This document shows positions 32,719 to 40,366 of a DNA stretch of 64,000 nucleotides, piece after piece. A program made the translations under genes and the position numbers. The notes beneath the pieces were generated by a model. The model was given only the letters and a program-made list of their open reading frames with translations, was not told the DNA's origin and did no database searches. The stretch spans positions 1 through 64,000 of the forward strand of contig DAOUKG010000006.1 in assembly GCA_034421575.1 (NCBI GenBank). The letters are read 5' to 3'. The first letter of the stretch is position 1. Every line of letters begins with the position of its first letter. Source of the stretch: VXLM01 sp034421575 (lineage in GTDB: Bacteria; Chloroflexota; Dehalococcoidia; Lucifugimonadales; VXLM01).

Positions 32719-32921
32719 GTCCGACTCCTTTCGCCGACTCTATGATACCACCAAGCGGGACGGGTCGCGGGAGTATGGACTATCCGGGTTCTGGTTCAGT
32801 GATTTGGCCCGTGCTAACCTAAGAATGGGGAGTGCCAGCAGAATCCGTCCGTCGTAGACAGGGAGTGTCGTATGCAGTCATCCGACGGCCAGTAGTTCGA
32901 AGAAATCGAGGAGAATTGCTG

Positions 32922-33797
32922 ATGTACAGGCAAGTGAAAGCGACCGCGATCTCGTTGAAGCCGACCAAGTGGGACAAACCGGGCAATGCCGACGCGATGG
33001 AACGGTTCTTCCGCAGAGCTGCGGAAGGCGGTCCCGACATCATCCTGACGACGGAGGGTGTACTTGAAGGTTACGTCGTCATGGACGTGATCGAGGGTCG
33101 GAAAACGGCGGACGACCTGGTTGAGATCGCTGAGCCCATAGACGGTGAGTACATTCGAAGGTTTCAGGACCTCGCCCGGGAATTGGACACATGCCTCGCA
33201 TTCGGGTTCGCTGAACGAATAGGCGACGAGGTATTCAACACGGCGATATTCATCGACGCGAAGGGAGAGATTCTCGGTCGTTACCACAAGACACAGCTTG
33301 CCGAGGGTACGGACAAGACGTGGAACTTCAACCGCGTCGGCTCGACGATCCGGGCGTTCGACACGCCGTTTGGCAGGGCAGGATTCGTCATCTGCAATGA
33401 CAGGTGGAATCCCATGATCGTGAGGACGTTGGTGTTGGACGGGGCGCAGTACATCATGATTCCGTCGTTCGGATCGAAGTCGAAGGGTCAGAATGAGACG
33501 GTCCTTGCCCGCGCTCGTGAAAACGGCGTGCCCATCGTGGAGGCGAACGTGGGGGTGAACATGATCGTCAGCAAGGGAGAGGTTGTGGCGTACGCTTGGG
33601 GGAACGACCGGATAACTACGGCGGTTATCGACATTCCGGAACCGCCCTCGACCGAGGCGGCACGAGCTTTCGAGACCGAGTACATGGGGCTACAGGGCCC
33701 TGAGATGGCCCAGCGGTTTCAAGAAACGTGCAAGCGCCTGAAGGGCGAGCAGAACGAAGTAGAGAAGGCGCAACGCGGCGAACTGGTCGTGACCTAG
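32922..33797 (+). CDS. Carbon-nitrogen hydrolase (nitrilase superfamily)
   Basis: The 291-residue product has the complete nitrilase triad: Glu45 (TTEGVLEG), Lys123 (YHKTQL) and Cys158 (VICNDRW). The order of strands and GFAERIGDEVFNTAIFID fit amidase or N-carbamoylase members, which hydrolyse an amide, nitrile or carbamoyl substrate. GAGGAG lies eight bases before the ATG at 32922; an upstream in-frame ATG at 32832 would add 30 residues without family match. Substrate unknown. Confidence 0.88.
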   Translation: MYRQVKATAISLKPTKWDKPGNADAMERFFRRAAEGGPDIILTTEGVLEGYVVMDVIEGRKTADDLVEIAEPIDGEYIRRFQDLARELDTCLAFGFAERIGDEVFNTAIFIDAKGEILGRYHKTQLAEGTDKTWNFNRVGSTIRAFDTPFGRAGFVICNDRWNPMIVRTLVLDGAQYIMIPSFGSKSKGQNETVLARARENGVPIVEANVGVNMIVSKGEVVAYAWGNDRITTAVIDIPEPPSTEAARAFETEYMGLQGPEMAQRFQETCKRLKGEQNEVEKAQRGELVVT

Positions 33798-33843
33798 TTG
33801 TCGCCACATCTGATTCGCGGCGTCACATCCGAGAGAAGCCGCG

Positions 33844-34227
33844 CTATTCGGTGACCGTGATGGTGCCCTTCATGTTCACCGGGTGAATAAGACACTGGTA
33901 GGTGTATTCACCTGGCACATCGAACTGGTAACGGAACCCGGCGTCGGGGGCAATGGTCTGGCTGTCGAAGAGACGCTCTCCACCCGTATTGATGTGCGTG
34001 ACGGTGTGAAGCGGCTTGTCTTTATTCGTCCAAATGACGATCGTCCCAGCCTTTACCGTTGCGTCGGGGTGCTGGAAGTTCATGATGGTGAGTTCCTCGA
34101 CAACTGCGCCGGGTGGGAGCGTGGGCTCCGGAGTGGGGGGAATGCGTGTCGGAGGCGGATCGGTGAATCCGCAGCTGAGCGCGGCCAAAGCAAGAAGAGA
34201 GACCACCAGTACAAACGCTTTCGTCAT
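33844..34227 (-). CDS. Cupredoxin-like copper protein, probably exported
   Basis: The 127-residue product has an N-terminal hydrophobic signal MTKAFVLVVSLLALAALSCG with Cys19 as possible lipid-attached residue, though Ala at -3 and Leu at -2 are not ideal for a lipobox. A Pro/Thr-rich linker (about 22-40) follows. The cupredoxin domain carries type 1 copper ligands His74 or His78, Cys112, His115 and Met119 (C-x2-H-x3-M). AGGAGA precedes the ATG at 34227. The open frame continues to 34338 but has no support. It could be an electron carrier near complex I; this is context only. Confidence 0.82.
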   Translation of the reverse strand: MTKAFVLVVSLLALAALSCGFTDPPPTRIPPTPEPTLPPGAVVEELTIMNFQHPDATVKAGTIVIWTNKDKPLHTVTHINTGGERLFDSQTIAPDAGFRYQFDVPGEYTYQCLIHPVNMKGTITVTE

Positions 34228-34339
34228 CCTGTTCTCTCCTATGCTATCAGAAGTAGCCGCGAGAGCGGCGTGAATGTATCCCAAGCCAAAGGCGAGTGTA
34301 GCACCAAGCCCAATACCCGTCAACAGAATTCCTTCCATC
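34228..34339. other. Spacer upstream of the cupredoxin
   Basis: Open in the cupredoxin frame up to 34338 with a hydrophobic translation, but the supported start with ribosome site is at 34227. Most likely leader sequence. I note nothing else. Confidence 0.35.
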
Positions 34340-34478
34340 GTGAGTGTTCACACTTCGTGAAGCGAAACTTCCCGCCCCTCTGGGTTCCGGCCCCGTATCG
34401 TGGTACGGGTGACGTTCCTTCGCCGGAATGACGGAGGGCTGTGTGTGTCGAGCGCTCGCATGAAGTCTGGACAGTTAC
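34340..34478 (+). mobile_element. MITE-like element, copy 4 (longer interior)
   Basis: The left end GTGAGTGTTCACA (34340-34352) matches the family end at 10 of 13 positions; the right end TCTGGACAGTTAC (34466-34478) matches at 12 of 13. CCTTCCATC occurs at 34331-34339 and 34478-34486, a perfect 9-bp direct repeat that shares one C with the terminal repeat. The interior differs from the other copies: it holds a GGTTCCGGCCCCGTATCG...CGCCGGAATGACGG palindrome. The element lies between the cupredoxin and nuoA. Confidence 0.8.
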
Positions 34479-34603
34479 CTTCCATCTGCCTCGTCGTAGA
34501 AGGGACACAGAGACACTCCATTTAGGGTCCGCCCCCTACGAAGGTCGCCGGAACAATGGCGCTTCCTGAGCGCGTGCAGACGTAGCCGGACAGCCTCTCT
34601 TGG
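34479..34603. other. Spacer before the nuo promoter
   Basis: Holds the right copy of the MITE target duplication and nothing else that I recognise. Confidence 0.3.
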
Positions 34604-34632
34604 TTGCATCGCCTAGGGGCCTATGCTATATT
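34604..34632 (+). promoter_or_regulatory. Promoter of the nuo operon, placed for a leaderless mRNA
   Basis: TTGCAT (34604-34609) and TATATT (34627-34632) are 17 bases apart, and TGC before the -10 makes it an extended type. Counting the end of the -10 box as -7, transcription would start at 34639, which is the A of the nuoA ATG. No ribosome site is seen before that ATG. Confidence 0.5.
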
Positions 34633-34638
34633 CCGCGC

Positions 34639-35052
34639 ATGGGCACAGAGGGTGTCATTCTCGACGACTACTTCCGCCAGTACGGCCTGATTGCCATATT
34701 CACCGCTCTGGCGGTCGCGGTGCCGGCGGGTATGCTGATCGCCTCGTGGATGTTCTCTCTCATCAGGATTCGACCTCGAAAGCCCGATCCCGTCAAGATG
34801 AGCATCTATGAATGCGGTTTCGAGACGCTGACGGGCACGTGGCACCGGTTCAACTTCCGCTTCTACTCGTTTGCCCTGCTGTTCGTCGTATTCGACGTGG
34901 AAGTCGTGTTCCTGTTCCCCTGGGCGTCCAGCTTCGGGTTCCTATCCAGGGAGTTCGGGCTGTTCGTCCTGATTGAAATGGCCCTGTTCATCGCGATCCT
35001 CGTCGTGGGATGGCTGTACGCATGGAGAAAAGGGGCTTTGGAGTGGGCTTGA
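34639..35052 (+). CDS. nuoA: NADH-quinone oxidoreductase subunit A
   Basis: The 137-residue membrane protein has three helices and the family motif YECGFETL (about 56-63), followed by FRFYSFALLFVVFDVEVVFLFPWA (about 74-97). Together with the other Nuo subunits it forms the membrane arm of complex I near the quinone site. The ATG at 34639 gives the family's normal length; an upstream in-frame codon at 34600 would add residues not found in the family. No ribosome site precedes it. First gene of the operon nuoABCDHIJK-DUF2007-LMN. Confidence 0.93.
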   Translation: MGTEGVILDDYFRQYGLIAIFTALAVAVPAGMLIASWMFSLIRIRPRKPDPVKMSIYECGFETLTGTWHRFNFRFYSFALLFVVFDVEVVFLFPWASSFGFLSREFGLFVLIEMALFIAILVVGWLYAWRKGALEWA

Positions 35053-35102
35053 CATCCGCTGGAACTCCCTCTGAGTCGCCGTGGTAAGCGACAGGTAAAA
35101 AC

Positions 35103-35729
35103 ATGAACACCGAACACATCGAAATACCCGGTAACACGATTCCCCTGCACTCTACCACCCTGGAGTTGGATAGAGAGGAGGGGGCGTATATCAACCTCCT
35201 GAAGGCGAACAACGTCGCCCCCTTGGCGGAACCTCTGGTCGAAGTGCCGGACGACCTCCAGAGGAACCTGGCTGTAACCTCGGTTGACGCGCTTTTGAAC
35301 TGGGGCAGAAAGTCTGCCGTATGGCCGCTTTCATTTGGACTGGCGTGCTGCGCCTTCGAGATGATGGCGAGCGCAATGTCGCGGTTCGACATCAGCCGCT
35401 TTGGCATGGAAGCTTTTCGTGCGTCGCCGAGACAGGCCGACCTGATGATCGTGGCGGGCACCGTTACATGGAAAATGGCCCCTGCCATCGAGCGCGTGTA
35501 CCAGCAGATGGCGGAGCCGAAGTGGGTAATCTCGATGGGTGTGTGCGCCACGAGCGGAGGCCCATACTACGAATCGTACAGCGTGGTGCCCGGTGTGAAC
35601 CATATAGTTCCGGTAGACGTGTACGTTCCTGGCTGTCCTCCGAGGCCGGACGCGCTCTTGTACGGCATCATGCAACTGCACGACAAGATCAAGCGATATT
35701 CCTTGAAAGGCAGGACCGCGGGGCAGTAA
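35103..35729 (+). CDS. nuoB: NADH-quinone oxidoreductase subunit B
   Basis: The 208-residue protein carries the ligands of iron-sulphur cluster N2: Cys82-Cys83 (GLACCAFE), Cys148 (MGVCATSGG) and Cys178 (VPGCPPRP). It forms the quinone pocket with NuoD. About 55 residues precede the conserved core (LLNWGRK...WPLSFG), somewhat more than in many species. Its stop codon shares one base with the nuoC start. Confidence 0.95.
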   Translation: MNTEHIEIPGNTIPLHSTTLELDREEGAYINLLKANNVAPLAEPLVEVPDDLQRNLAVTSVDALLNWGRKSAVWPLSFGLACCAFEMMASAMSRFDISRFGMEAFRASPRQADLMIVAGTVTWKMAPAIERVYQQMAEPKWVISMGVCATSGGPYYESYSVVPGVNHIVPVDVYVPGCPPRPDALLYGIMQLHDKIKRYSLKGRTAGQ

Positions 35730-36172
35730 TGACCAGAGTCGTTGCCGGCACAGACCTTGCCAAGCGCCTCGATCTTCAGCTTCCCGGCAGTGTCGTCACG
35801 TCGAATGCCAGCGAGGTGACGGTGCGAAACGACTTCCTCCACGAGACGCTTCGTTTCCTGCGTGACGACGGCGAGTTCGACTTTCAGTTCCTGAACAGCA
35901 TCTCGGCAGTCGATTACGTGGAGTACTTCGAACTGGTATATCACCTCACGTCGCTGCGGCGGAACACAGGCTGCGTCGTCAAGAGTCGCATCTTTACACG
36001 AGACGAGCCGACCGTGCAGTCCGCCATTGACCTGTGGAGGGGTGCGGAGCTCCAGGAGAGGGAGATCTACGACCTTATGGGAATCATGTTCGAGGGGCAT
36101 CCGAACATGAAGCGAATCCTGTTGTGGGAGGGATTCCCGGGACATCCCCTTCGGAAGGACTTTATCCGGTAG
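35729..36172 (+). CDS. nuoC: NADH-quinone oxidoreductase subunit C
   Basis: The 147-residue protein matches the 30-kDa subunit. It shows FLRDDGEFDFQFLNSISAVDY (about 38-58), FELVYHLTSL, and the signature ELQEREIYDLMGIMFEGHPNMKRILLWEGFPGHPLRKDF near the C-terminus. The TAATG overlap with nuoB fixes the start at 35729. It is short and not fused to NuoD, unlike in E. coli. Confidence 0.93.
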   Translation: MTRVVAGTDLAKRLDLQLPGSVVTSNASEVTVRNDFLHETLRFLRDDGEFDFQFLNSISAVDYVEYFELVYHLTSLRRNTGCVVKSRIFTRDEPTVQSAIDLWRGAELQEREIYDLMGIMFEGHPNMKRILLWEGFPGHPLRKDFIR

Positions 36173-36174
36173 CC

Positions 36175-37278
36175 ATGGCTATTCGTACTGAGCCGGTAAC
36201 GATCAATATGGGGCCGCAGCACCCCAGCACACACGGGGTGTTTCGATTGCGCGTGACGTTCGACGGCGAGGTCGTGGTCGATGTGGAGCCTGTGTTCGGG
36301 TACCTACATCGAGGGACGGAAAAACTCGCGGAAGAAAGGTCGTACGTACAGATCGTCACCCTTACTGACCGGCTCGACTACGTGTCGAGCATGTCGAACA
36401 ACCTAGCATACGTGCGGTCGGTTGAGAAGCTCACCGGCTTGGAAGTCCCGGAGCGTGGACAGTATCTTCGCGTCATCTCCGCCGAACTTCAGCGCATGGC
36501 GAGCCACTTCATCGCCACCGGATTCATGCTGCAGGAGTTGGGTGCGTTCGGAACGCCCTTGATGTACTGCTTCCGCGAGCGGGAACGCATCCTTGAGCTG
36601 TTTGAGATGCTGTGCGGAGCGAGGATCACCTTGAGCTACATGCGTCCCGGAGGGGTTATCCAGGACGCGCCAGAGGAGTTCTGGCCCGCGCTCGATACCC
36701 TTATCGGAGAGATGCCAAGTTACATCGACGAACTAGAAGGCTTGATTTCGACAAACGAGATCGTTCTCGCGAGAACGCGGGGAATCGGCCTCGTTTCCCC
36801 GGACCTTGCCGTTGCTGGGTCCCTGACAGGACCGATGCTGAGGGCGAGCGGAGTACAGTGGGACCTGCGCAAGGCGGATCCTTACGAGATATATGACAGG
36901 GTCGAGTTTGATGTGCCGATCGGCTTTCAGGGCGATACCTATGACCGGTACTATGTTCGCATCCAGGAGATGCGGCAGAGCGTCAGGATCATCGAGCAGT
37001 GCATCGAGCAGATCGAAGAGGGGCCTGTGCTCGCAGACGCCCCGTTTTTCGTTCGGCCACCTGTTGGGGACGCCTATGCGGCGGTGGAAGGACCGAAAGG
37101 GGAGCTGGGCTTTTATCTCGTGAGTGATGGCGGCATCTCGCCCTACCGGTGTAAAATTCGCGCGCCCTCCTTCATCAACCTCACGGTTCTCAAGGACATG
37201 CTGATCGGCTGGAAGTTGGCCGACCTCATCATCATCTTCGGCAGCACCGACGTTGTGCTCGGCGAGGTCGACCGTTAG
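36175..37278 (+). CDS. nuoD: NADH-quinone oxidoreductase subunit D
   Basis: The 367-residue 49-kDa subunit has the signature NMGPQHPSTHGVFRL (about 10-24), GYLHRGTEKLAE (about 42-53), the quinone-site His and Tyr regions, and SDGGISPYRCKIRAPSF near 320-336. It ends ...DVVLGEVDR as in the family. The ATG at 36175 starts two bases after the nuoC stop; longer upstream frames overlap nuoC and have no family match. Confidence 0.95.
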   Translation: MAIRTEPVTINMGPQHPSTHGVFRLRVTFDGEVVVDVEPVFGYLHRGTEKLAEERSYVQIVTLTDRLDYVSSMSNNLAYVRSVEKLTGLEVPERGQYLRVISAELQRMASHFIATGFMLQELGAFGTPLMYCFRERERILELFEMLCGARITLSYMRPGGVIQDAPEEFWPALDTLIGEMPSYIDELEGLISTNEIVLARTRGIGLVSPDLAVAGSLTGPMLRASGVQWDLRKADPYEIYDRVEFDVPIGFQGDTYDRYYVRIQEMRQSVRIIEQCIEQIEEGPVLADAPFFVRPPVGDAYAAVEGPKGELGFYLVSDGGISPYRCKIRAPSFINLTVLKDMLIGWKLADLIIIFGSTDVVLGEVDR

Positions 37279-37284
37279 GAAGAC

Positions 37285-38472
37285 ATGATTAGCTTCGGCA
37301 ACATATATGACACGGTGGTCGGATTCGCCCCGGACGGCCTGGAATGGGTGGCGTTCGTCGCGGCTTGCACGATACTGGCCTTTATAGTCATCAACGCGGC
37401 GATCATGACGACGGCCGTATACACGTGGTTTGAGCGGCGCGTGCTTGGACGGTTCCAGAACCGTCTTGGGCCGAACCGCTGGGGGCCGTTCGGCATCCTG
37501 CAGCCGATTGCGGACTTGCTCAAGCTGATCACCAAGGAAGACGTCATCCCTGACGTTGCCGACAAACGGGTGTTCAACCTCGCGCCTATCGTCCTAGTGT
37601 TTCCCGGACTGCTGGTCTTCTCCGTCATCCCGTTCGGTGAGCAGAGCTTCCTCGGAAAGCTGAACGTCGGAGTGCTGTTCGTGCTCGGCGTGACGGGGAT
37701 AAACACCCTGGCGATCATCATGGGCGGATGGGCGTCGCGCAACAAGTATGCGCTGTTCGGGGCGGTTCGCGGCGCGGCGATGCTGGTGAGCTACGAGGTG
37801 CCGATGGCGCTGGGTCTCGTCGGCGTGGTGATTATGGCCGGTTCCATGGCGCTGCTGGACGTGGTGAACAGTCAGAGCGTGTTCTTCATTGTCGTGCAGC
37901 CCCTGGGATTCTTCGTGTTCATGGCGGCGGCCCTGGCCGAAATGAGCAGGTCTCCCTTTGATATGATCGAGTCGGAGTCCGAACTGGGTTCCGGCTACCA
38001 CACCGAGTACAGCGGAATAAAATTCGCCCTGTTCCAGCTGGCGGAGTTCATGGCTCCCATCGTCGTGGCGACCGTAGCGACCGTGCTGTTCCTCGGTGGG
38101 ACACGCGGAATCGACCCGATTCCCGGTCAGATATGGTTCCTGCTCAAGGCGTTCGCGCTGCTGTTCATACTCCTGTGGACGCGAGCGACATGGCCAAGGC
38201 TCAGGGTCGACCAGATCATGGGGTTCGCTTGGAAGGGACTGTTCCCGCTGTCTCTGGTGAATATCTTCGTGGTGGCGGTCCAGGCGTTCGTGTTCCAAGA
38301 CGCCGACGGGATGATTCCAACCGAGTCGCTGTGGTTGATGGCAGGGATCAACTGGGTGGTCTTCATAGCGGCAATCGTGTTCATAGCCAATTTGCTGGGT
38401 CAGAAGAAACTGCGGCAGGAAGGCGCTGCTACGCCTTCACCATTGGCCAACATGGCGGCGGAGGTGGACTAG
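37285..38472 (+). CDS. nuoH: NADH-quinone oxidoreductase subunit H
   Basis: The 395-residue protein has eight or nine helices and the NuoH signatures RVLGRFQNRLGPNRWGPFGILQPIADLLKL (about 50-80), SYEVPMALG (about 170-178), EMSRSPFDMIESESELGSGYHTEYSGIKFALF (about 222-255) and WTRATWPRLRVDQIMGFAWKGLFPLSL (about 298-325). These line the quinone channel and the start of the proton path. It sits six bases after nuoD. Confidence 0.95.
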   Translation: MISFGNIYDTVVGFAPDGLEWVAFVAACTILAFIVINAAIMTTAVYTWFERRVLGRFQNRLGPNRWGPFGILQPIADLLKLITKEDVIPDVADKRVFNLAPIVLVFPGLLVFSVIPFGEQSFLGKLNVGVLFVLGVTGINTLAIIMGGWASRNKYALFGAVRGAAMLVSYEVPMALGLVGVVIMAGSMALLDVVNSQSVFFIVVQPLGFFVFMAAALAEMSRSPFDMIESESELGSGYHTEYSGIKFALFQLAEFMAPIVVATVATVLFLGGTRGIDPIPGQIWFLLKAFALLFILLWTRATWPRLRVDQIMGFAWKGLFPLSLVNIFVVAVQAFVFQDADGMIPTESLWLMAGINWVVFIAAIVFIANLLGQKKLRQEGAATPSPLANMAAEVD

Positions 38473-38502
38473 AGTGGGCCGCATGCAGGAAGCGAGGCAG
38501 AT

Positions 38503-39171
38503 ATGTATGGACTAGGCATGCTGAAGGGTATGGGCGTGACGCTGAAGAACCTCGCCGCACCCGGACGGCTGTTCTCCGTGCAGTACCCCAATCGTAGAGT
38601 AGGGTTGATTGGCCTGGCCAAGGAGAACAATACGAATGTTGTGAGCCTTGCGATAGAGAGGCCGGGCGATGCGCTCAAGGCGTTGGTTGGCCTGGCGACG
38701 GTTCCCGCGCGGCTGAACCAGCATCCGCGCTTCCGGGGCGAGGAGTTCACGTGGTACGAAAGACGGTGCACCGGATGCGCGAGCTGCGCGAAATACTGTC
38801 CGCTTGGCATCATTCGCATCGTTACGGACACCACGGGCAAGTATGAGCAGGACGGCGGCAAGTACGATATCGAGGTGTTCGACATCGATATCGGTCGGTG
38901 CATGTTTTGCGGGCTGTGCGTGCAGGCGTGCCCGTATGACGCCCTTCACATGGGAAGCGGATTCGAGGAAGGCAAGTACCAGCGGAGTCAGCTCGTCATC
39001 GACGTCGAGCAGCTGAAGTCCGCTCCCAAGAAGCCAAGCACGTGGTATCGACCACAGATTGAGAGTCAGAAGTTCGATCCTCGCAGCGTCGAGGAGCGCG
39101 ACTATCTGCAGGTGGGACGTCACGAACGTCCGACCGAGAATCAACAAGAGGAGAACTGGGCCAAGCGATGA
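38503..39171 (+). CDS. nuoI: NADH-quinone oxidoreductase subunit I
   Basis: The 222-residue protein holds two 4Fe-4S clusters (N6a and N6b): Cys89, 92, 95, 99 (CTGCASCAKYCP) and Cys133, 136, 139, 143 (CMFCGLCVQACP). The N-terminus contains the amphipathic GMGVTLKNLAAPGRLFSVQYP segment that contacts the membrane. The C-terminal 60 residues are longer than usual. Its stop overlaps the nuoJ start by four bases. Confidence 0.95.
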   Translation: MYGLGMLKGMGVTLKNLAAPGRLFSVQYPNRRVGLIGLAKENNTNVVSLAIERPGDALKALVGLATVPARLNQHPRFRGEEFTWYERRCTGCASCAKYCPLGIIRIVTDTTGKYEQDGGKYDIEVFDIDIGRCMFCGLCVQACPYDALHMGSGFEEGKYQRSQLVIDVEQLKSAPKKPSTWYRPQIESQKFDPRSVEERDYLQVGRHERPTENQQEENWAKR

Positions 39172-39725
39172 GTCTTGGATCGGGCACGGAATCAGCCCTG
39201 GCAACAGACATCGCGTTCTGGGTGATCGCGGTCTCCGTCATCATATCGGCGGTCGCTGTTGTCCATATGCGGGATGTGTTCAGGGCAGCGCTGTTTCTCG
39301 TGGTGGTATTCCTGGGGACGGCGGGGCTGTTCGTGCTCCTGCGGGCGGAGTTTCTCGCTGTCGTGCAGGTCATCGTGTACGTCGGGGCAATCTCGGTGCT
39401 GATCCTGTTCGCAATCCTGATGACGCAGGATGCAGAGCAGGGGAGTCCTCCCAATCGACTCCGGTACCCCGTTGGGCTTCTTGCCTTCCTGTTGGGAGCG
39501 GCATCGGTGTTCACGATTCTCAATTCCGATTGGATGCTCCTCGCGGATGCGCTTCCCAGCACCTTGACGACCGAGGCCGCGCAGATGGTCAACGAGGTGT
39601 ACAGCAACACGATTCCAAAGATTGCGACCTTGCTCCTGCGTGACTACGTGCTCGCTTTCGAGGCGGTGTCGGTTCTTCTGCTCGCCGCCATCATCGGGGC
39701 GCTCGTGCTGGTGAGGGAACGATGA
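39168..39725 (+). CDS. nuoJ: NADH-quinone oxidoreductase subunit J
   Basis: The 185-residue protein has five helices, with the conserved FLVVVFLGTAGLFVLLRAEFLAVVQVIVYVGAISVLILFAILM (about 43-85). ATGA overlaps couple it to nuoI and nuoK. Confidence 0.93.
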   Translation: MSLGSGTESALATDIAFWVIAVSVIISAVAVVHMRDVFRAALFLVVVFLGTAGLFVLLRAEFLAVVQVIVYVGAISVLILFAILMTQDAEQGSPPNRLRYPVGLLAFLLGAASVFTILNSDWMLLADALPSTLTTEAAQMVNEVYSNTIPKIATLLLRDYVLAFEAVSVLLLAAIIGALVLVRER

Positions 39726-40078
39726 GTCTGGAGAATTTCCTCATCCTCGGGGCGATACTCTTCGCCATTGGACTGTATGGTGCGTTGTCAAAACGCAACG
39801 CGATCGCGGTTCTCATGAGCATCGAATTGATGTTCAACGCGGTCAACATCACCGCAGTGGCGCTGTCTCGATACGTCGTGCCGGCGAGCCTTCTCGGTGA
39901 TGCGGCGTCCATTATTACCGACCAGGCGGCGAGGACGCTGCTGACGGGCCAGATATTCAGCATCTTCATCATCACCGTTGCCGCCGCTGAAATCGCACTG
40001 GGCGTTGCCATCGTCATAGCGCTTTACCGGAGCCGCGAAACGATTTTCGTCACGGACGCGACCCAGCTAAAGAACTGA
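39722..40078 (+). CDS. nuoK: NADH-quinone oxidoreductase subunit K
   Basis: The 118-residue protein has three helices with the conserved acidic residues in GLYGALSKRNAIAVLMSIELMFNAVNI (Glu in SIELMFN, about 38) and FIITVAAAEIALGVAIVIALYR (Glu in AAEIALG, about 89), which belong to the proton path of the membrane arm. It is about 15 residues longer than the E. coli protein at its end. Confidence 0.94.
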   Translation: MSLENFLILGAILFAIGLYGALSKRNAIAVLMSIELMFNAVNITAVALSRYVVPASLLGDAASIITDQAARTLLTGQIFSIFIITVAAAEIALGVAIVIALYRSRETIFVTDATQLKN

Positions 40079-40171
40079 CAATAATGAACACAGGATACTG
40101 TCATATATTCTCGCGTGCCGCCGACTCGCTGCGGAGCGGGGCATTCGTAGGCGCGCGGGACTGGTAGGGGA

Positions 40172-40366
40172 ATGTACACCGACTATCGAAAAGCGCCGAA
40201 TCTCGTGATTGCCGAGATGTGGAAGAACGTGCTGGAGGGCGAGGGACTTCCGACGAAGATCCTGCCCGAAGGCGACATCCGGTCTTGGGGAGAGCGCGTG
40301 TCTTACCGCGTGATGGTGCCGCGTGGACGTGAGCACGTCGCCGACGAGATTCTGAGGAAGCTATAG
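40172..40366 (+). CDS. Small DUF2007-like protein inside the nuo operon
   Basis: The 64-residue product MYTDYRKAPNLVIAEMWKNVLEG...LRKL resembles DUF2007-type modules (a V..A..LEGEGIP.KI.PEGD...WG...Y.V.VP...A.EIL pattern), a small alpha/beta fold of unknown use sometimes called putative signal-transducing. It lies between nuoK and nuoL and its stop TAG shares a base with the nuoL GTG start, so it is part of the operon. It is not a known complex I subunit. Confidence 0.7.
   Translation: MYTDYRKAPNLVIAEMWKNVLEGEGLPTKILPEGDIRSWGERVSYRVMVPRGREHVADEILRKL

Noticed and set aside
34228..34338. N-terminal extension of the cupredoxin with hydrophobic sequence
   Set aside because: The ATG at 34227 has a ribosome site and opens a normal signal peptide. 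The extension starts in the MITE target duplication.
35321..35728. Long N-terminal extension of nuoC over nuoB
   Set aside because: It would lie within nuoB in another frame. The TAATG junction gives the normal NuoC start.
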